64,000 nt of DNA, from positions 1 through 64,000 of the forward strand of contig NZ_JAHFZG010000009.1 of NCBI RefSeq assembly GCF_018619475.1, written 5' to 3'. Shown here piece by piece: positions 54,595 to 63,711 of the stretch. The notes below the pieces were generated by a model that saw only the letters and a list, made by a program, of their open reading frames with translations, had not been told where the DNA came from and did not search any database. Every line of letters begins with the position of its first letter. Positions within the stretch are counted from its first letter, which is position 1. This DNA is from Rhodomicrobium sp. Az07 (GTDB lineage: Bacteria; Pseudomonadota; Alphaproteobacteria; Rhizobiales; Rhodomicrobiaceae). The position numbers and the translations under genes are program-made.

Positions 54595-55389
54595 ATGAGC
54601 TTCAGATCACGCTTCGTGGCGACGGTCTCCGCCGCGCTTCTCTCTGCGGCGCTCCTTGTGCCGCAGGCCATCGCCCAGGAAACGAAACCCGTCATCGTGT
54701 TCGCCGCCGCGAGCCTGAAGAACGCGCTCGATGCCATCTCCGCCGACTGGCAGAAGGAGACGGGCAAATCCGTGAAGACCAGCTACGCCGCAAGCTCGGC
54801 GCTCGCGAAGCAACTCGAACAGGACGCGCCCGCCGACATCTTCATTTCGGCCGACCTCGACTGGATGAACTACGTCGAGAAGAAAGCGCTGATCGATACG
54901 GCAAGCCGCGCGAACCTGCTTGGCAACGCGATCGTGCTCATCGCGCCGAAGGATAGCACGGCGACGATCGAGCTGAAGGAAGGCGCCGATCTCGGCAAGC
55001 TCGTAGGCGATGGCCGCCTCGCGGCCGGACAGGTCACGTCCGTGCCCGCCGGCAAATACGCCAAGGCCGCGCTCGAAAAGCTGGGCCTCTGGTCGCAGGT
55101 CGAGGGCAAGCTTGCGCAGGCCGAAAGCGTGCGTGCCGCGCTCCTCCTCGTCAGCCGCGGCGAAGCGCCCCTCGGCATCGTCTATGCGAGCGACGCGGTC
55201 TCCGACGCCAACGTCAAGGTCATCGCCACCTTCCCGGCCGCTTCGCATCCCGCGATCATCTATCCCATCGCGCTGACCACGAAGGCGGGTGAGGACGCGA
55301 AGTCGTTCTACACCTACGTGAAATCGCGCAAAGCCGCGCCTCACTTCGAGAAGCAGGGCTTCACGGTTCTCGCGGACAAGAAGTCCTGA
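54595..55389 (+). CDS. modA: Molybdate-binding periplasmic protein
   Basis: 264 aa with signal peptide (VATVSAALLSAALLVPQAIAQ). IVFAAASLKNALDAI, SYAASSALAKQLEQDAPADIFISAD and PAGKYAKAALEKLGLW are the ModA ligand and hinge segments; EAPLGIVYASDA and the C-terminal region are typical. Captures molybdate or tungstate for ModBC. Its stop overlaps the proposed modB start. Confidence 0.95.
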   Translation: MSFRSRFVATVSAALLSAALLVPQAIAQETKPVIVFAAASLKNALDAISADWQKETGKSVKTSYAASSALAKQLEQDAPADIFISADLDWMNYVEKKALIDTASRANLLGNAIVLIAPKDSTATIELKEGADLGKLVGDGRLAAGQVTSVPAGKYAKAALEKLGLWSQVEGKLAQAESVRAALLLVSRGEAPLGIVYASDAVSDANVKVIATFPAASHPAIIYPIALTTKAGEDAKSFYTYVKSRKAAPHFEKQGFTVLADKKS

Positions 55390-56093
55390 ACGACTTCTGG
55401 ACGCTCACTCCGGATGAGTGGACCGCCATCCGGTTGAGCCTCCTGGTCGCGACCGTCGCTGTGGTGGCGAGCCTGCCTTTCGGGCTCGCCACGGCATGGG
55501 TGCTGGCGAGGCGCGAATTCTGGGGGAAGTCCCTTCTCAACGGCATCGTTCATCTTCCGCTCGTCCTGCCTCCCGTCGTCACCGGCTATCTGCTTCTCAT
55601 CTCGTTCGGCCGAAAAGGCCCCGCCGGGCAATTCTTCGAGCAATGCTGCGGGCTCGTCTTCTCGTTCCGCTGGACGGGCGCCGCGCTTGCCTGCGCCGTC
55701 ATGGGCTTTCCGCTGATGGTGCGCGCCATCCGCCTTTCGCTCGAATCCGTCGACCGTCGGCTCGAAGACGCGGCGGGCACGCTCGGCGCGAACCCGCCCT
55801 GGGTGTTCCTCACCGTGACGCTGCCCCTCATCGCGCCCGGCGTCATCGCGGGCATGATCCTGTGCTTCGCGCGAGCCATGGGCGAATTCGGCGCGACGAT
55901 CACCTTCGTGTCGAACATTCCAGGCGAGACGCAAACGCTGCCCTCGGCGATCTACACCTTCACGCAGGTGCCGGGCGGCGATGAGGGCGCGCTCCGGCTG
56001 ACGCTCGTTTCGCTCGTCATCTCGATGGGGGCGCTGATCGCATCCGAATGGCTGGCCAGGCGCGCGGGTGGTGCGGGAAGGATCGCGTCATGA
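55386..56093 (+). CDS. modB: Molybdate ABC transporter permease
   Basis: 235 aa if translation begins at the CTG at 55386 that overlaps the modA stop (CTGA). This restores the conserved N-terminus NDFWTLTPDEWTAIRLSL; the first ATG-independent alternative, a TTG at 55434, would cut 16 conserved residues. Five to six helices; EAA loop EDAAGTLGANPPWVFLTVTLPLIAPGVIAG and FARAMGEFGATITF are diagnostic. Overlaps modC as ATGA. Confidence 0.9.
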   Translation: MNDFWTLTPDEWTAIRLSLLVATVAVVASLPFGLATAWVLARREFWGKSLLNGIVHLPLVLPPVVTGYLLLISFGRKGPAGQFFEQCCGLVFSFRWTGAALACAVMGFPLMVRAIRLSLESVDRRLEDAAGTLGANPPWVFLTVTLPLIAPGVIAGMILCFARAMGEFGATITFVSNIPGETQTLPSAIYTFTQVPGGDEGALRLTLVSLVISMGALIASEWLARRAGGAGRIAS

Positions 56094-57226
56094 TCGAAGT
56101 CGCCGTTTCGCAAAAGCTCGGTGCGTTCGCGCTCGATGTCGATTTCAAGACGGACGGACGGTTCGTCGCGCTGTTCGGCCATTCGGGATCGGGCAAGACC
56201 ACGCTGATCAATCTGATCGCCGGGCTCACGCGGCCTGCTCGCGGGCGCATCGTGATCGACGGCGAGACCCTCGTCGATACGGCCCGCGGCATCTTCGTGC
56301 CCGCCTGCAAGCGCAGGCTCGGCATGGTATTCCAGGAAGGACGCCTGTTCCCTCATCTTTCGGTCAAGCAGAACCTGCTTTACGGGGCATGGTTCGCTGG
56401 CGCGGTGGACAAGAGCGGCGCCGAACTCGCGCGCGTCGCCGTTCTTCTCGGCATCGATCACCTTCTCACGCGCTATCCGAACCGGCTGTCCGGCGGCGAA
56501 AAGCAGCGCGTCGCCATCGGCCGGGCGCTCCTCGCCTCACCGAAGCTGCTCCTCATGGACGAGCCGCTCGCCTCGCTCGACGACGCCCGCAAGCTCGAAA
56601 TCATGCCGTATCTGGAGCGGCTGCGCGACGAGGCGGGCATTCCCATCATCTATGTCAGCCACTCGGTGGCGGAGGTGGCGCGGCTGTCGGACACGCTTGT
56701 CGTGCTCTCGGCGGGCAAGATGCGCGCCTGCGGCCCCACGCTCGACCTGATGCAGCACGTCGATCTGTTCCCGGCGGCGGAGGGCAGCGACGATGCTGGC
56801 GCGCTCATTCTTGCAACCGTCGTGCAGCAGGACAACGGGTACGGCCTCACGAAGCTTTCGTCGCGCGCGGGCGAATGGCTGATGCCCCGGCTCGATGTGC
56901 CCGAAGGCAGACAGGTTCGCATGCAGATCAAGGCGCGCGACGTGTTGATCGCGGCCGAAAGGCCTGATGGCATGAGCGCGCTGAACGTGTTTCGCGGCGT
57001 CGTGGCGGAAATCGGCGCGACCGATGGCGCAAGCGTGGAATTGCGCGTCGATTGCATGGGCGAGACGCTCATCGCCAGGCTGACGCGCTATTCGGTGGAG
57101 CGGCTTCAGCTTGCGGTGGGCGCCCCCGTGTTCGCAATCGTGAAGTCGGTCTCGTTCGACCGGCGCACGCTTGGTTCGGGCTGGCAGGATCTTCGCGCTT
57201 CGGATGCAGGCGCTGCGGCGGAGTAG
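56090..57226 (+). CDS. modC: Molybdate ABC transporter ATPase
   Basis: 378 aa from the ATG at 56090 inside the modB stop. Walker A GHSGSGKTT at 30-38, LGMVFQEGRLFPHLSVKQNLLYG, signature LSGGEKQRVAIGRA, Walker B LLLMDEPLASLD, switch His in YVSHSVAEVARL. The C-terminal Mop/TOBE domain (residues about 300-365, MQIKARDVLIA...GASVELRVDCMG) binds molybdate for feedback. Longer than many relatives by a short tail. Confidence 0.95.
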   Translation: MIEVAVSQKLGAFALDVDFKTDGRFVALFGHSGSGKTTLINLIAGLTRPARGRIVIDGETLVDTARGIFVPACKRRLGMVFQEGRLFPHLSVKQNLLYGAWFAGAVDKSGAELARVAVLLGIDHLLTRYPNRLSGGEKQRVAIGRALLASPKLLLMDEPLASLDDARKLEIMPYLERLRDEAGIPIIYVSHSVAEVARLSDTLVVLSAGKMRACGPTLDLMQHVDLFPAAEGSDDAGALILATVVQQDNGYGLTKLSSRAGEWLMPRLDVPEGRQVRMQIKARDVLIAAERPDGMSALNVFRGVVAEIGATDGASVELRVDCMGETLIARLTRYSVERLQLAVGAPVFAIVKSVSFDRRTLGSGWQDLRASDAGAAAE

Positions 57227-57340
57227 AGTCGGCGAAGCTTGCGAAAATCGGAGATCGGGACCACGTGTCCGCCGTACAAGCTTGGCGGGCGCGTGCAATG
57301 CGTTTATGCCCGTGTCAATCGAAGAATTCCCGGAGCCATC

Positions 57341-58852
57341 ATGAGAACCGCAGCATTCCCCAAGCCGCGCACGGACCTCAAGCCGAACACGGCGGAATTC
57401 GAGCGTCTTCCCTATGTGAAGCCGACGGGTTTTCGCGAATACGATGCGCGCTGGCTGTTCCCGCAGGAAATCAACCTGATGGGCATGCAGGCGCTCGGCA
57501 TCGGGCTCGCGACACTGATGCGCGAGCGGGGCGTGCCGGTGCGCATCGTGACGGGCCACGACTACCGCTCCTATTCGTCGAGCATAAAATGCGCGCTCAT
57601 CTCCGGTCTTCTCGCGGGCGGCGCGGAGGTGCACGATATCGGGCTTGCACTCTCGCCGACCGCCTATTTCGCGCAGTTCGCGCTCGACGTGGAAGGCGTG
57701 GCGATGGTCACGGCGAGTCACAACGACAATGGCTGGACGGGCATCAAGCTCGGCATGGCGCGGCCGCTCACCTTCGGCCCCGAAGACATGAGCGAACTCA
57801 AGGCCATCGTGCTCGAAGGCCGCTTCGCCCCGCATGAAGGCGGCACGTATCACTTCCACGGCGACATCGCCGACCGCTATATCGCCGACCTCACCGACCG
57901 CAAGCCCTTCGCGCGCAAGATCAAGGCCGTGGTCGCGTGCGGCAACGGAACGGCGGGCGCTTTCGCACCGCAGGTGCTGGAGAAGCTCGGCGTCGAGGTG
58001 ATCCCGCTGAACGCAGACCTCGACTACACCTTCCCGAACCATAACCCGAACCCGGAATCGCTGAAGATGCTGCACGCGATGTCGAACGCGGTGCGGCTCT
58101 CGGGCGCCGACGTCGGCCTCGCCTTCGACGGCGACGGCGACCGTTGCGGCGTGGTCGACAACGAAGGGACTGAGATTTTCGCCGACAAGGTGGGTGTGAT
58201 GCTCGCGCGCGATATTTCGGGCCTCTACAAGGACGCGAAATTCGTGGTGGACGTGAAGTCGACGGGCCTGTTCTCGACGGACCCGGTGCTCGTCAAGAAC
58301 GGCGCGCACACCGCTTACTGGAAGACGGGCCACTCTTACATCAAGCGCTACAGCCATCAAACGGGCGCGCTCGTCGGCTTCGAGAAGTCGGGCCATTACT
58401 TCTTCAACCCGCCGCTGGGGCGCGGCTATGACGACGGCATCGTTTCGGCCATCGCGATTTGCGACATGCTTTCGCGCGCGCCCGACAAGACCATGGCCGA
58501 GTTGCATCGCGAACTGCCGAAAACGTGGCAGTCGCCGACCATGTCGCCCCATTGCGACGACGAGAAAAAATATGAGGTGGTCGACCGCGTGATCGCGCAT
58601 TTCAAGGCGATTGCCGACCAGGGCGGCGAGATCGCGGGCCAGAAGATCCGCGAGGTCATCACGGTGAACGGGATCCGCATCGTGCTCGAAGACGGCACAT
58701 GGGGCCTCGTGCGCGCCTCGTCGAACAAACCGGAACTCGTCATCGTGGTGGAGAGCCCGGCATCGGATGCGAACATGCGCGCGATCTTCGCCGAGATCGA
58801 CCAGCATCTCGCCACCTATCCCGAGATCGGCGACTATAATCAGAAACTGTAG
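57341..58852 (+). CDS. Phosphomannomutase/phosphoglucomutase
   Basis: 503 aa from the ATG at 57341. Interconverts hexose 1- and 6-phosphates for surface polysaccharide precursors. Phosphoserine loop VTASHNDNGWTGIKLG (Ser126), metal loop FDGDGDRCG, sugar loop GFEKSGHYFF and C-terminal phosphate loop VRASSNKPELVIVVES (RxSNxxP) are all present. YVKPTGFREYDARW at the N-terminus is typical of AlgC/ManB-like bacterial enzymes. Substrate preference cannot be read from the sequence. Confidence 0.94.
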   Translation: MRTAAFPKPRTDLKPNTAEFERLPYVKPTGFREYDARWLFPQEINLMGMQALGIGLATLMRERGVPVRIVTGHDYRSYSSSIKCALISGLLAGGAEVHDIGLALSPTAYFAQFALDVEGVAMVTASHNDNGWTGIKLGMARPLTFGPEDMSELKAIVLEGRFAPHEGGTYHFHGDIADRYIADLTDRKPFARKIKAVVACGNGTAGAFAPQVLEKLGVEVIPLNADLDYTFPNHNPNPESLKMLHAMSNAVRLSGADVGLAFDGDGDRCGVVDNEGTEIFADKVGVMLARDISGLYKDAKFVVDVKSTGLFSTDPVLVKNGAHTAYWKTGHSYIKRYSHQTGALVGFEKSGHYFFNPPLGRGYDDGIVSAIAICDMLSRAPDKTMAELHRELPKTWQSPTMSPHCDDEKKYEVVDRVIAHFKAIADQGGEIAGQKIREVITVNGIRIVLEDGTWGLVRASSNKPELVIVVESPASDANMRAIFAEIDQHLATYPEIGDYNQKL

Positions 58853-58905
58853 GTCTGGCCTGTATTTGCAGGCGACCGCGCGTTTCCCGAAGCCGCCCGG
58901 CCGGG

Positions 58906-59427
58906 TTATTTGTCGTTTGCGACAAGACCGTCGGTAATGGTCGTCGCCTGATCCATGAAGCGCTGGATTGCCACCCGCGCGGGCTGGGTGCAGGTGCGAT
59001 AGGTGCGCGCGTAGTCGCGATAGCCGCGATTGAAGGCTTCGACGAGCTTCGCCCGCCTCAGCGCGCTCGTTCCCTCCGAACTGACCAACTCGCGCATATG
59101 CTCGCGCCACACCTGACCTTCGTTGCCACCGCAAAGCTCCCGCAGATAGTGCAGCGTGCCCATGATTTCGGCGAGGCGGAAAAGCTGCGGGTCGTAAGGC
59201 CGGTCCTCGGAGCCGAGCCTGTTCTGTCCGGCGTCCTGCTGAAGCTGTGGCGGCGGCGGCGGCGCGGGCTGCTGCCGCGGAGGCGCGCGGCGCTGCTGCG
59301 GAGGCGGCTGCTGCTGGAACAGACGGTCGAGGAATTGCGCTTGCGCGGGCTGCATCGCGGCAAGGCCCGCGCAGGCCAGAGCGACCGCCATCGCGGCCTT
59401 CAAACGCTTCCCCGCCATGTCCATCAT
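58906..59427 (-). CDS. Exported TIGR02301 family protein
   Basis: 173 aa. Signal peptide ([21 protein letters not shown]), a Gln/Pro-rich linker (residues about 37-65), then the family core [38 protein letters not shown]...[23 protein letters not shown] with two conserved cysteines. Found almost only in Hyphomicrobiales; function unknown. Its ATG overlaps the Nudix stop (ATGA). Confidence 0.9.
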   Translation of the reverse strand: MMDMAGKRLKAAMAVALACAGLAAMQPAQAQFLDRLFQQQPPPQQRRAPPRQQPAPPPPPQLQQDAGQNRLGSEDRPYDPQLFRLAEIMGTLHYLRELCGGNEGQVWREHMRELVSSEGTSALRRAKLVEAFNRGYRDYARTYRTCTQPARVAIQRFMDQATTITDGLVANDK

Positions 59428-59855
59428 GATGAGCCTTTGGAAAGCGCGGCCTTCGCGTTGCGGATCGCGGTCTCAAGCCCCGGCGTGCAGGCGAGGCGCT
59501 CGCGATCTTCGTCGGCAAAAAAGCGCGCCTCGGCCGCATCGCCGCCCGCCGCAAGCGCGCCCGACACGTCTTCCGTCGCGAAAACGGCAATCATGTAATG
59601 TGCGGCCACTTCGCCCTCGCCGTTCAGCACCGTCGCATCGGCAACATCGCCCAAAGTCAAAGCCGAGGCAAGGAGCCCCGTCTCCTCGAAAAGCTCCCGG
59701 CATGCCGCTTCGCGCGCCGTTTCGCCCGGAAGAACCGCGCCGCCCGGCAGCGACCAGAGCCCGGCATAGGGCGCTTTGCCTCGCCTGACGAGAAGCACCG
59801 CCCCGTCGCGGAAAACCGCCACCGAAACCCCGGCGCGAGGATAGAACGAAGACAT
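59424..59855 (-). CDS. Nudix hydrolase
   Basis: 143 aa. Complete Nudix box [24 protein letters not shown] (G-x5-E-x7-REL-x-EE-x-GL). [32 protein letters not shown] is typical of the ADP-ribose pyrophosphatase/MutT-like subgroup. Exact substrate unknown. Coupled to the TIGR02301 gene by a 4-base overlap. Confidence 0.92.
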   Translation of the reverse strand: MSSFYPRAGVSVAVFRDGAVLLVRRGKAPYAGLWSLPGGAVLPGETAREAACRELFEETGLLASALTLGDVADATVLNGEGEVAAHYMIAVFATEDVSGALAAGGDAAEARFFADEDRERLACTPGLETAIRNAKAALSKGSS

Positions 59856-59927
59856 TGCGCAAGCCCTTTCGTCGCCCGCTCACTTGTCGTCGCGGACTTC
59901 GGCACGCGGCCAGACGCGAGCGCGGCT

Positions 59928-60836
59928 TTATATGCCGCTCCACTCCAGCCCCGCGCGCGCGTAAGCCGCGCGGCACGTGTTGACCATGAGATAGGCCACC
60001 GTCATCGGCCCGACGCCGCCCGGAACCGGCGTGATCGCGCCCGCGACATGCTTCGCGCTCTCGAAATCCACGTCGCCGACAAGCTTCGACTTGCCGTCGA
60101 GGCCCGGCACGCGGTTGATGCCGACATCGACCACGATGGCGCCCGGCTTGATCCATGTGCCGGGGATCATGCTCGGACGGCCCACGGCGGCGACGAGCAC
60201 ATCCGCGCCCGCGACAACGGCGGGCAGATCCCGCGTCTTCGAGTGCGCGATGGTCACAGTGCAGTTTTCCTGCAACAGCAGATGCGCCATCGGCTTGCCG
60301 ACGATGTTCGAGCGGCCCACCACGACCGCGTGCGCGCCCGCGAGGTTCGGCTGCGCGCTCTTGATGAGCCTGAGGCAGCCGAGCGGCGTACACGGCACGA
60401 AGCCCGGCAGCCCCGCGAACAGCTTGCCCGCGTTCACCACATGAAAGCCGTCGACGTCCTTCTCGGGCGCGATGGCCGCGATGGCGTCGTCGGCGTCGAG
60501 ATGCGGCGGCAGCGGAAGCTGCACGAGGATGCCGTCAACCGCCGGATCGGCGTTCAGCCGCGCGATCAGCGTGAGCAGCCCTGCGCGGTCGATGTCGGCG
60601 GCGGGGCGCTCCTCCACGGAATGGAAGCCGAGTTCGCGCGCGAGCTTCAGCTTCGAGCGCACGTAAACCTGGCTCGCCGGGTTCTCGCCCACGAGCACCA
60701 CCGCAAGCCCCGGCGCGCGCCCGGTCTTCTCCGAGAACGCCGCCGCGAGCTTCGCCGCTTCGGCCTTGATCTCCGCCGCCATGGCGACGCCGTCCAGTAT
60801 CCTTCCGACGCCGTCCAAAATCGTTGCTTCGGCCAT
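59928..60836 (-). CDS. folD: Bifunctional methylene-THF dehydrogenase/cyclohydrolase
   Basis: 302 aa from the ATG at 60836 with AAGAGGTG upstream. Interconverts methylene-, methenyl- and formyl-tetrahydrofolate. [16 protein letters not shown] holds the catalytic Tyr/Lys pair, QLPLPPHLD is the folate pocket, [31 protein letters not shown] the NADP site, and [15 protein letters not shown] the C-terminal motif. Six bases downstream of the DUF167 gene. Confidence 0.96.
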   Translation of the reverse strand: MAEATILDGVGRILDGVAMAAEIKAEAAKLAAAFSEKTGRAPGLAVVLVGENPASQVYVRSKLKLARELGFHSVEERPAADIDRAGLLTLIARLNADPAVDGILVQLPLPPHLDADDAIAAIAPEKDVDGFHVVNAGKLFAGLPGFVPCTPLGCLRLIKSAQPNLAGAHAVVVGRSNIVGKPMAHLLLQENCTVTIAHSKTRDLPAVVAGADVLVAAVGRPSMIPGTWIKPGAIVVDVGINRVPGLDGKSKLVGDVDFESAKHVAGAITPVPGGVGPMTVAYLMVNTCRAAYARAGLEWSGI

Positions 60837-60841
60837 CGCGT

Positions 60842-61180
60842 TCACCTCTTCTTCTTCGGCTCTTCCTTCGCCACGTCGAGACATATGGCGATTTTCGCAA
60901 GCAGATCATCGGCGTCGCCCGCGACCGCCACCGTCTTCAGCCGCGACTTCTGTCCCGCCGCCATCGACACGGACGATTTCGGCACGCCGAGCCAACCCGC
61001 GATGAGCACCACAAGCGCCGCGTTCGCCTTGCCGTCTTCCGGCGGCGTCGTGACATAGGCTTTCAGCACGGGCTTGCCGTCGAACGCCTCGACGCCCGCC
61101 ACCCGCGCGGCGCTGGCCTTCGGCGTCAGCCGCACATGCAGCAACACGCCGTCCGCCTTCGCCGTGGCGGGCAATTGCAT
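60842..61180 (-). CDS. DUF167/YggU family protein
   Basis: 112 aa. [69 protein letters not shown] is the whole family core. Function unknown; usually encoded after yggT, as here (5-base gap). Confidence 0.92.
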   Translation of the reverse strand: MQLPATAKADGVLLHVRLTPKASAARVAGVEAFDGKPVLKAYVTTPPEDGKANAALVVLIAGWLGVPKSSVSMAAGQKSRLKTVAVAGDADDLLAKIAICLDVAKEEPKKKR

Positions 61181-61184
61181 CGCG

Positions 61185-61466
61185 CTAAAGGATCCACCCG
61201 AAGATGACCACGTCGCGCAGGAAGATCAGGCCGAGGATCAGCACCACGGGCGACAGGTCCAGCCCGCCGAGATTGGGCAGCACGTTGCGGATCGGGCGCA
61301 GGAGCGGCTCCGTCAGGCGATAGAGGCCGTCCGCGATGGTGTAGACCACGCGGTTGCGGCGGTTCACCACGTCGAACGCGATGAGCCAGCTCATGATGGC
61401 GCTGATGATGATCACCCAGATGAAGAGCGAGATCACCATCGCGATGAAACCGAAAAATGCATGCAT
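61185..61466 (-). CDS. YggT family membrane protein
   Basis: 93 aa from the ATG at 61466 (GGGGAGG ribosome site). Two membrane helices; central motif NRVVYTIADGLYRLTEPLLRPIRNVLPNLGGLDLSPVVLIL defines YggT, linked to cell division/envelope integrity and osmotic tolerance. First gene of a yggT-DUF167-folD operon. Confidence 0.93.
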   Translation of the reverse strand: MHAFFGFIAMVISLFIWVIIISAIMSWLIAFDVVNRRNRVVYTIADGLYRLTEPLLRPIRNVLPNLGGLDLSPVVLILGLIFLRDVVIFGWIL

Positions 61467-61835
61467 GTGGCTGTGCCTCCCCGCAAGCGCAGTGAATTCG
61501 ACAGGTGATTCACCCCCGCTGCGGGCTCTCATATCACATGTCGGATTCCGGACTGCGCTTAATTCGAAACGTTTCCCGTGCTCATGCGGCGCATGCGTTT
61601 GCCGGCGAGCGCGCGGAGAAGGAAACCAGACGCATTCGCCGGAAGCACGAGCCCGATGCGTCTGTTTAGCTCGATTGGAACGGTTGCATCAAGGGGCTTT
61701 GGCCTGAGGCGAATTATCTTGGCGCGTCGCCCATGCGGGCGCGATGACGCAAAGCCGTGCGCGCAAAGGGCGTGGCGCGGGCGTCGCCGCTGCGGGCGAA
61801 GGGCGCGAGGCTGCGCAGGCGCTGGCGGAAATAGA
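61467..61835. other. Intergenic stretch, nothing identified
   Basis: About 370 bases between yggT and the porin terminator. Short frames only, none with a ribosome site or recognisable product. The yggT operon promoter should lie in the first 100 bases. Confidence 0.5.
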
Positions 61836-61859
61836 AAAGGCCGCCCAAAGGCGGCCTTT
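61836..61859 (-). terminator. Strong intrinsic terminator of the porin gene
   Basis: Perfect 10-base stem AAAGGCCGCC/GGCGGCCTTT with loop CAAA, 25 bases past the porin stop, followed on the minus strand by CTATTT. Fits a highly expressed gene. Confidence 0.85.
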
Positions 61860-61883
61860 CCATGAAATCCGGTTTGAACCAGA

Positions 61884-63218
61884 TTAGAACTTCAGCTTCA
61901 TGCCGGTGACGACCGCATCCCAATCAGCAGAAAGACTTCCGGGTTGAGCGCTCGTTCCATCAACGGTTGCGGCCCGATAGGTCGACACGTCAGCTTCGTA
62001 GTGGTGATACTGGGCGTAGACTTCGAGAGCCGCGCCGTCGAAGGCTTGCGTCACACCGAAGCCGTAGCGGGTCACCTCAGACGACGTGATGTAGGTAGCA
62101 GCGGAAGCGAGCACTGCCGGTTCAGCGTCGGCGTCGGCTTTGACAGCGGCGAGATAAGTGCTGCCAACGCCAGCGTCGTCATAGATGCCGTATTCGCCGT
62201 AGAACGTCGTCGCGCCGTAGTCGATGAAGCGCTTCGTGATACCGCCCTGGATGTACCAAGCCGACGAGTCGACATCGCCGAGGTCGGTGTTGTACTTCGT
62301 GATCGACGAAGCCGCGCCGTTCACGAACAGGCCGGTCGGAACGTGCATGATAGAGGCCGAACCGAAGACCTTGTCGAACTTAACGGTAGAAGCGACGCCA
62401 GTACGCGGGTCGTTGTTGTCCTTGTGCTCGCCAGTGTAATAGTAACCGACGCCAGCCGCAACGCGGAAGTCAGCGAACTGCTTCTGGAAGCGAAGGGCGA
62501 TATCCCACACGTCGTTCTCACCCCAAGCGGCGCTCATGATGAAGCCGTAGAGGGCAGGCGTGTCGTAGCGAACGAAGTCGCCACGCGAGGTGTCGAAGAA
62601 GGTGCCGCCGTTGACGATCGTGCCCCAAGTGGTTTTGCCGACCCTGAACTTGTTGTTGTAGTACTGGCTGGCGTCGGAGAGGCTGCCGCCGAGGTTAATG
62701 ATGCCGAGGTCGTCCGTCGCGGCCGAGCCCTGGCCGAGCGTGATGCGGCCGAAGGTCTTGCTCTCGAAGAACGCGTTCGCTTGACGGATCTTGACCGTCG
62801 CGTCTTCCGAAGGCGCATCGTCATTCGCCTGGTCAACGTTCGAGGAGTTGGAGTCGTTCACGCCGAGTTCGATCAGGAAGCCAGCCTTGAGGTCGGACGA
62901 GATCGTGCCCGTGCCCTTCATGCGGAAGCGCGTGGAAGACTGCTCATTGTCGACGACATAAGCGTCGGAGTCGACGCCATCGTCCCAAGCAACCAACGCG
63001 CGGTTGACCTGGCCGGAAAGTTCGAGCGAAACCTTGCGATTGCCCTTGCGGACGGTCGTGGCTTCGAGTTCAGCGACGCGCTCTTCGAGGTCGTCGGCGC
63101 CAAGGTCAGCCGCCTTGGCAGAAGAAGCGGTAAGAGTCCAGCTGCCCATCACGAGGCCAGCAGCCGCAACAAGCGCGAAAGCGCTCGTCTTATTGAAGAT
63201 TCCCCCAGTCATGCCCAT
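61884..63218 (-). CDS. Major outer-membrane porin
   Basis: 444 aa from the ATG at 63218 (AAAGGGAATT ribosome site). Signal peptide FALVAAAGLVMGSWTLTASSAKA is followed by a short coiled coil (DLEERVAELEATTVRKG), as in alphaproteobacterial porins with peptidoglycan-tethering heads, then many amphipathic beta strands of a 16-strand-type barrel. The last strand ends in Phe (VVTGMKLKF), the sorting signal for the outer membrane. Codons are strongly biased, fitting high expression; a strong terminator follows. Confidence 0.92.
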   Translation of the reverse strand: MGMTGGIFNKTSAFALVAAAGLVMGSWTLTASSAKAADLGADDLEERVAELEATTVRKGNRKVSLELSGQVNRALVAWDDGVDSDAYVVDNEQSSTRFRMKGTGTISSDLKAGFLIELGVNDSNSSNVDQANDDAPSEDATVKIRQANAFFESKTFGRITLGQGSAATDDLGIINLGGSLSDASQYYNNKFRVGKTTWGTIVNGGTFFDTSRGDFVRYDTPALYGFIMSAAWGENDVWDIALRFQKQFADFRVAAGVGYYYTGEHKDNNDPRTGVASTVKFDKVFGSASIMHVPTGLFVNGAASSITKYNTDLGDVDSSAWYIQGGITKRFIDYGATTFYGEYGIYDDAGVGSTYLAAVKADADAEPAVLASAATYITSSEVTRYGFGVTQAFDGAALEVYAQYHHYEADVSTYRAATVDGTSAQPGSLSADWDAVVTGMKLKF

Positions 63219-63711
63219 AATTCCCTTTTTTCAGCGCCAAATTCGATTGCATCGGCCGCTACGCATCTGCATTCGTTGCGCGCTGCCATCGGTGAACCCC
63301 ACGTCCATCTTTTTAGAGGAGCCCTAAGGGGAGCTACACCGACCCCCGGTTGAGGCGTTAACGGCGAGCCACAACCGGTGCAATTCGGCAACGGTGGGTC
63401 AGGCGGGGTCAAGGCACTGATATTAGGATGGAAAGTTTGTATCGCGGCGTCGCGATGCTCCGTAAACGGCGGCCGCGCGCGAAAGCAGCGGAAGATTTTC
63501 GGCGGGCGGAGAGGCGCGGAAATTAACGTTTCATAAGGGATTGCGCGGCGACGCGGGCTGGCGGGCGCCGCCGGGTGCGGTTTCGCGCATCTTTTCCCGA
63601 GCGGGAAACCGATTTATACTGGGCGGCAAGGTTCGGCACAAAGAGAGAGGTTAAAAGGCAGTCTTCGGTCATCGGCACGGTACAGGCGGCATGCCTGAGA
63701 AGGAGAGAGCG
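63219..63711. other. Divergent intergenic region upstream of the porin
   Basis: About 490 bases with no supported gene. It must hold the porin promoter and the promoter of the partial gene at 63712. No clear operator or small RNA was identified by eye. Confidence 0.5.

Noticed and set aside
56537-59590. A 1017-codon minus-strand frame opposite modC and the phosphohexomutase
   Set aside because: It spans two well-supported plus-strand genes and shows no protein family.
61744-61900. A short plus-strand frame running through the porin terminator
   Set aside because: No ribosome site, biased Ala/Arg composition, and it overlaps the terminator hairpin and the porin 3' end.
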